Part shown: one piece after another, positions 40,622 through 44,413 of the stretch
Layout: each line of letters begins with the position of its first letter
Numbering within the stretch: position 1 is the first letter of the stretch
Assembly (NCBI GenBank): GCA_018065085.1
Contig: JAGHUA010000027.1
Location: forward strand, 1-44,413
Direction: 5' to 3'
Source: Candidatus Liminaster caballi
GTDB taxonomy: Bacteria > Bacteroidota > Bacteroidia > Bacteroidales > UBA3663
Length of the DNA stretch: 44,413 nt
Notes under the pieces: model-generated
Databases searched by the model: none
Told to the model about the DNA's origin: nothing
What the model saw: only the letters and a program-made list of their open reading frames with translations
Program-made: the position numbers and the translations under genes

Positions 40622-41698
40622 CTACCTCGGGGCTTTGTAGAGGTACAGATACCAGGCTATGCCCAGGAACACTATGTTCGGCATCCACACGGCTATGATG
40701 ACCGGGGTGTCGCCGCTCACGGCAAAGGTCGAGGATACGGTCTGGAACAGAATGTAGAGGAACGCCAGCACGAGGCCGATACCGAGGTTGATGCCCATGC
40801 CTCCGCGCACTTTCTTCGATGACAGGCACACACCTATCAGCGTGAGTATGAACGATGTGGCAATGGCAGCAAAGCGTTTGTGATATTCAATCTCGAACTC
40901 CTGTATGTTGCCTGTTCCTCTCGCACGCTGCTTGTCGATGTAGGCGCCGAGTTCGGGTGTGGTCATCTTCTCAAAGTCATTCTTCTGGAAGATGATGTCT
41001 TCGGGTCCGATGGCTACGAGTGTGTCCATCTTCTCGCCCGAACGCAGCGTCTCGCCGTCGGCATTGATGTCGCGTATGTTCCAGCGTGTCAGCTCCCAGC
41101 GGTAGTCGCCTTTGTACTGGGCTTTGTCGGCTGTCAGTCTCGATGCGAGTTTCTTGCCGTCATAGCGTTCAAGGGCGAATTTCGCTCCTGTGTTGTTGTT
41201 GGTCTCAAATCGATAGATGTACATCACCACGCCTGGCTCCACCATCATCTGGTTGTTGAGCGAGGTCTTGACCTGTCGGTCTTTGTAGTATGTGTTGAGG
41301 AACTCTATTCGATCCTTGCTGGTCGATGGGATGACGAAGCTGTTGAGAAAGAACGTTAGGCCGCCAAGGAAGGCTGCCGAGAGCATGTAGGGCCGTAGCA
41401 GGCGGTTGAAGCTGATGCCCGAGGCCAGCATGGCGATGACCTCGCTGTCGCCGGCTATCTTCGACGTGAAGAAGATACAAGCCACGAACACGAACAGCGG
41501 TCCGAAGAGATTGGCGAAGTACGGGATGTAGTTCAGGTAGTACTTGATGATCTCCCATACAGGCGTCTCGTGCTGCTCGAACCTGTCCATCTTGTCATTG
41601 TAGTCGAGCACAATGGCGATGGCAAGGATCAGGACAATCGTAAAGAAATACGTGCCCAGGAATTTCTTGATTATGTACCAGTCAATCTTCTTCAGCAT
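40622..41698 (-). CDS. LptF/LptG-family permease of the LPS export system
   Basis: The protein has 358 residues with three membrane helices before and three after a periplasmic beta-jellyroll domain, the LptF/G layout. The start DWYIIKKFLGTYFFTIVLI and the GDSEVIAMLASGISFNRLLRPY coupling-helix segment (contacting LptB) are typical. MKKVRGGMGINLGIGLVLAFLYI-like helices (SKKVRGGMGINLG) close the protein. Whether it is LptF or LptG cannot be fixed from one copy; the second partner is not in the window. It starts 34 bases after typA on the same strand. Confidence 0.92.
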   Translation of the reverse strand: MLKKIDWYIIKKFLGTYFFTIVLILAIAIVLDYNDKMDRFEQHETPVWEIIKYYLNYIPYFANLFGPLFVFVACIFFTSKIAGDSEVIAMLASGISFNRLLRPYMLSAAFLGGLTFFLNSFVIPSTSKDRIEFLNTYYKDRQVKTSLNNQMMVEPGVVMYIYRFETNNNTGAKFALERYDGKKLASRLTADKAQYKGDYRWELTRWNIRDINADGETLRSGEKMDTLVAIGPEDIIFQKNDFEKMTTPELGAYIDKQRARGTGNIQEFEIEYHKRFAAIATSFILTLIGVCLSSKKVRGGMGINLGIGLVLAFLYILFQTVSSTFAVSGDTPVIIAVWMPNIVFLGIAWYLYLYKAPR

Positions 41699-41732
41699 TC
41701 TCTGTTCGTTCAGCGCGTCTCCGCATCTTCGT

Positions 41733-43571
41733 TTATTCGTCTTCGTCCTCGATGCCTGCTGCTCGCTTCAGGCGCTTGCGCTCCAGTTCGTCGAGCACAA
41801 TCTTGCGCATGCGGAGGGCATGTGGCGTAACTTCTACATACTCGTCCTCCTTGATGTACTCCAGCGCCTCTTCGAGCGAGAATACCTTTGGCGGGATGAG
41901 CGATGCCTTCTCGTCTGATGACTTCGATCGCATGTTGGTCAGCTGCTTGGCCTTGGTGACGTTCACGGTCAGGTCCTTCTCCTTGGCGTGTTCGCCAACT
42001 ACCTGTCCGCCATACACTTCGTCCTGTGGGAAGATGAAGAACTTGCCGCGATCCTGCAGCTTGTCGAGGGCGTAGGCAAATGCTGTGCCGCCCACCATAG
42101 AGATGATCGAACCGTTTGTTCGGCGCACAATATCGCCCTTCCAAGGCTCGTAGTCGAGGAACTGGTGTGCCATGATGGCTTCGCCGGCTGAGGCTGTGAG
42201 TACGTTGGTGCGGAGTCCGATGATGCCGCGTGATGGGATCTTGAACTCAAGGTGCTGACGGTCGCCCTGGGTGTCCATTGCCACCATCTCGCCCTTGCGT
42301 CGTGTCACCATATCGATCATCTTGCTCGAATACTCTTCCGGACAGTTGATGGTCATCTGCTCGATAGGCTCGCACTTCTGTCCGTTGATCTCCTTGACGA
42401 TTACCTGTGGCTGGCCTACCTGCAACTCATAGCCTTCGCGGCGCATTGTCTCGATGAGGATCGAGAGATGGAGCACGCCTCGGCCATAAACAAGCCAGGC
42501 TCCGTCTCGCTGCTCGTCTTTCACCACGCGCAGGGCTACGTCCTTCTCAAGTTCCTTCATCAGTCGGTCCTGAATCTGGCGCGAGGTTACGTATTTGCCG
42601 TCTTTGCCGAAGAATGGCGAATCGTTGATTGTGAAGAGCATAGACATTGTCGGCTCATCGACTGTGATGCGTGGCATAGCCTCGGCAGCCTCGATGTCTG
42701 AGAGGGTGTCGCCAATCTCAAATCCGTCGATGCCGGTCATCGCACAGATGTCGCCCGAACGCACTTCTTCTACCTTCTTCTTGCCCATGCCTTCGAAGGT
42801 GAAGAGTTCCTTGACGCGCACCTTGCGGCTCTCAACGCCTGCGTCGGTGTGGTGCATCAGAAGGATGTCCTGTCCGGCTTTGATCGAACCGCGATGCACT
42901 CGGCCTACGGCTATTCGTCCTACGAACGAGCTGTATTCGAGCGAGGTGATGAGCATCTGCGATGGTCCATCGATAACCTCTGGCGCAGGGATGTTCTCAA
43001 GGATGGCGTCGAGCAATGGCAGCACGTTGTCGGTTGGCTTCTTCCAGTCGGTACTCATCCAGCCCTGCTTGGCCGAACCGAAAATGGTCACGAAGTCGAG
43101 CTGCTCCTCGGTGGCTCCGAGATTGAACATGAGGTCGAACACTTTGTCCTGAGCGATGTCTGGCGTACAGTTCGGCTTGTCCACTTTGTTGACCACCACG
43201 ATTGGCTTCAGGCCGATCTGGATGGCTTTCTGCAGCACGAAGCGCGTCTGTGGCATTGGGCCCTCAAACGCATCGACCAGCAGAAGACAACCGTCGGCCA
43301 TGTTGAGCACACGCTCTACCTCGCCGCCGAAATCCGAGTGGCCTGGAGTGTCAATGATGTTTATCTTTGTGCCTTTGTAATCAATCGATACGTTCTTACT
43401 GAGGATTGTGATTCCACGCTCGCGTTCCAATTCGTTGTTGTCGAGCATGAGGTCTGTGGTCGCCTGATTCTCACGAAAGAGGTTTCCTGCATAGAGCATC
43501 TTATCGACCAGCGTAGTCTTGCCGTGGTCAACATGTGCGATGATCGCAATATTGCGTACGTTCTGTTGCAT
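41733..43571 (-). CDS. typA: Ribosome-associated GTPase TypA/BipA
   Basis: TypA is a translational GTPase that binds 70S ribosomes and helps in 50S assembly and stress adaptation. From the ATG at 43571 it has 612 residues. G1 is AHVDHGKTT (12-20), switch I ERGITI (51-56), G3 DTPGHSDF (74-81), then NKVDKPN. EF-G-like domains follow, with the TypA-typical [18 protein letters not shown] and the C-terminal domain [22 protein letters not shown] longer frame to 43670 exists but contains the promoter, so the ATG at 43571 ([10 protein letters not shown]) is preferred. It heads the leftward group of six genes. Confidence 0.97.
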   Translation of the reverse strand: MQQNVRNIAIIAHVDHGKTTLVDKMLYAGNLFRENQATTDLMLDNNELERERGITILSKNVSIDYKGTKINIIDTPGHSDFGGEVERVLNMADGCLLLVDAFEGPMPQTRFVLQKAIQIGLKPIVVVNKVDKPNCTPDIAQDKVFDLMFNLGATEEQLDFVTIFGSAKQGWMSTDWKKPTDNVLPLLDAILENIPAPEVIDGPSQMLITSLEYSSFVGRIAVGRVHRGSIKAGQDILLMHHTDAGVESRKVRVKELFTFEGMGKKKVEEVRSGDICAMTGIDGFEIGDTLSDIEAAEAMPRITVDEPTMSMLFTINDSPFFGKDGKYVTSRQIQDRLMKELEKDVALRVVKDEQRDGAWLVYGRGVLHLSILIETMRREGYELQVGQPQVIVKEINGQKCEPIEQMTINCPEEYSSKMIDMVTRRKGEMVAMDTQGDRQHLEFKIPSRGIIGLRTNVLTASAGEAIMAHQFLDYEPWKGDIVRRTNGSIISMVGGTAFAYALDKLQDRGKFFIFPQDEVYGGQVVGEHAKEKDLTVNVTKAKQLTNMRSKSSDEKASLIPPKVFSLEEALEYIKEDEYVEVTPHALRMRKIVLDELERKRLKRAAGIEDEDE

Positions 43572-43615
43572 AGTTTTTTGTTCTTTTGCGTCCTTATATA
43601 AATACAATAACCGCG

Positions 43616-43623
43616 CAAATATA
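43616..43623 (-). promoter_or_regulatory. -7 box of typA
   Basis: CAAATATA on plus reads TATATTTG on minus, a full TAnnTTTG match followed by CGCGG. It leaves a leader of about 40 bases. No TTTG is at the expected -33 distance. Confidence 0.55.
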
Positions 43624-43696
43624 CTAAATTCTCCAATACGTTGGTATTTTTTATCGACAAAAAATATCATTGCCCGCTTCCTATTGACCCTTTTGC

Positions 43697-43787
43697 TATC
43701 TTTGTGTTATCTTTGCGTTGTCTTTATGCTGTTCTTTGTGGTGCCTTTGTGTTGTCCTTCGTGTAGCCTTCGTGCTGCCCTTGTCGC
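43697..43787 (+). repeat. Eight degenerate 11-12-bp units, the first two being intact -7 boxes
   Basis: Units start at 43697, 43708, 43719, 43731, 43742, 43753, 43765 and 43776, with consensus TGTCTTTGTGT. The first two read TATCTTTG exactly (43697-43704 and 43708-43715). TTG at 43684-43686 is 21 bases before the second, which could make it a rightward promoter. Confidence 0.8.
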
Positions 43788-43812
43788 TCTGCAATCATAT
43801 CTCAGCATTTAC

Positions 43813-43963
43813 TTTCGTCACCTCATCACTCCGTCCACCTCTTCCAGCAAGTTCTTTCGTCATCCTGTCCCTTTGTCCACCTCTTCCAGCAAATCTTTCC
43901 GTCTTCTCATCTCTTTGCCCACCTCTTCCAGCAAGTTTTTCCGTCTCCTCGTCCCTTTGCTTA
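43813..43963. repeat. 42-bp tandem array, three full units and a partial fourth
   Basis: CCACCTCTTCCAGCAA recurs at 43835, 43877 and 43919, exactly 42 bases apart, within units starting at 43813, 43855 and 43897. A fourth (from 43939) is cut. The plus strand is strongly pyrimidine-rich. Several frames stay open because 42 is a multiple of three, but no frame has a supported start, so it is treated as non-coding. Confidence 0.88.
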
Positions 43964-44226
43964 GCTGTTTCCGGGCCTTCCTCTCATCGCTCTCCCTCTT
44001 TCTCCCCATTGCGCTCATCCTCTCGCGTGCGCGTTCATTATATTATATTTATTATCGGCAGCCGTCTCTGATCTTCCCTTCTTCTGTTACGTCCCCTTTT
44101 GCCTCCCTTTTTACCCGATTTTCCTCCTGCTTCCCTCTGTTTTGTCACGTGCGAGTTGCAATCGGTTGCGTAAATGCCCCGATTTTGCCCTATTTTGCAT
44201 ATTTTTCTAAAAAACTTGCAAAATAA
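43964..44226. other. Gene-free pyrimidine-rich to AT-rich spacer
   Basis: No gene or RNA is recognised here. The plus strand stays C/T-rich to about 44130, interrupted by an AT-rich stretch with TATTATATTTATTATC around 44039-44056. It then becomes AT-rich (TTTTTCTAAAAAACTTGCAAAATAA) directly before the promoter at 44227, which could act as an upstream activating segment. Confidence 0.6.
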
Positions 44227-44258
44227 TTTGGCGGGTTCGGAAAAACCCGCTATCTTTG
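44227..44258 (+). promoter_or_regulatory. Strong rightward promoter with palindromic spacer
   Basis: TTTG (44227-44230) and TATCTTTG (44251-44258) are exactly 20 bases apart. The spacer itself is a hairpin, GCGGGTT-CGGAAA-AACCCGC. It is followed by CACCCGC. Together with the AT-rich segment upstream it looks like one of the strongest promoters in the window. Confidence 0.8.
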
Positions 44259-44413
44259 CACCCGCTAAACGAAAGGAAGGCGCTCCTAACGGACGCTCGG
44301 ACACAGTTAGGCAAACGATCTTTGAGATAATGAGACCAAGAATATAACAAGTAGTACAAAGCTTATAAAGGTAGAGCGAATGTGAGCTTTACCGTCAATA
44401 GAAGTGTAACCTG
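44259..44413 (+). ncRNA. Possible rRNA operon leader (partial)
   Basis: The 155 bases after the promoter hold no open frame of note. The stretch GATCTTTGAGATAATGAG (from 44319) followed by AACAAGTAGTACAAAG resembles the boxA-like leaders (TTCTTTGA...AGTAGTA) in front of 16S genes of Bacteroidales, as far as I recall them. The window stops before any 16S sequence, so the assignment rests on resemblance and promoter strength. Confidence 0.4.

Noticed and set aside
43519-44226. 235-codon rightward frame across the arrays
   Set aside because: It begins inside typA on the other strand, crosses the typA promoter, and its protein is a low-complexity translation of pyrimidine-rich repeats.
3992-44413. 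tRNA genes in the intergenic regions
   Set aside because: The spacers above 100 bases were read on both strands for a TTCRA arm with a matching acceptor stem; none was seen.

Overview
The window looks like chromosomal DNA of a member of Bacteroidota, most likely Bacteroidales and plausibly a Prevotella-like genus with a GC content near 50%. Several things point there. Promoters follow the Bacteroidota pattern (TTTG, about 20 bases, TAnnTTTG) upstream of many genes. NusB is of the long (about 300-residue) type. An rseC-rnfBCDGEA operon is present, along with DUF4468 and DUF2264 proteins, a nusB-yajC-ybbR-coaE cluster, and lipoproteins with short Bacteroidota-style signal peptides. The genus is an inference. 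Most of the window is conserved chromosomal backbone; no prophage, CRISPR array, tRNA gene or complete rRNA gene was seen.

Layout. 1-153: possible end of a rightward gene with a hairpin, converging on xseA. 154-3991: xseA (leftward) is divergent from lgt, rpe and a secreted alpha/beta hydrolase. 4014-6032 is the accessory island: five 42-bp tandem units, the first two forming strong hairpins, then a small AraC-type DNA-binding protein, then a REP-associated (Y1/HUH) transposase-like protein carrying a repetitive linker and an extra Rossmann-like C-terminal domain. 6073-9185: beta carbonic anhydrase, a SprT-like metalloprotein, and dnaX on the opposite strand. 9452-11400: groES-groEL. 11520-14558: nusB-yajC-ybbR-like-coaE. 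14548-20449 (leftward): an M28/glutaminyl-cyclotransferase-like lipoprotein, sufE, an EamA transporter, a DUF4468 protein, a DUF2264 protein and a GH88/GH105 unsaturated glycuronyl hydrolase, possibly one long transcript. 20643-26480: rseC and the complete Rnf operon, closed by a terminator. 26577-30054 (leftward): a secreted unknown protein, then tsaC followed by a CLC-type channel. 30204-33410 (rightward): MBL-fold lipoprotein, crcB, an MFS transporter and tcdA, closed by a strong terminator. 33446-43571 (leftward): typA, an LptF/G permease, an M13 peptidase, a Na/Pi cotransporter, an LTA-synthase-like enzyme and a purple-acid-phosphatase-like enzyme. 43572-44413: a gene-free, pyrimidine-rich region with two tandem arrays and a strong rightward promoter that may begin an rRNA operon.

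How the parts work together. The Rnf complex couples ferredoxin:NAD+ electron transfer to ion pumping. Lgt, YajC, LptF/G and the LtaS-like enzyme serve the cell envelope. TsaC and TcdA make and further modify t6A in tRNA. DnaX, XseA, NusB, GroES/EL and TypA are housekeeping. GH105 plus DUF2264 suggests breakdown of unsaturated uronic-acid oligosaccharides such as pectin fragments.

The points most worth a second look are the RAYT-like island with its hairpin-repeat array; the habit of this genome of filling spacers between co-oriented genes with locus-specific short tandem repeats that often start at the upstream stop codon; the cysteine-rich tail on RnfG; and the two arrays in front of the possible rRNA promoter.
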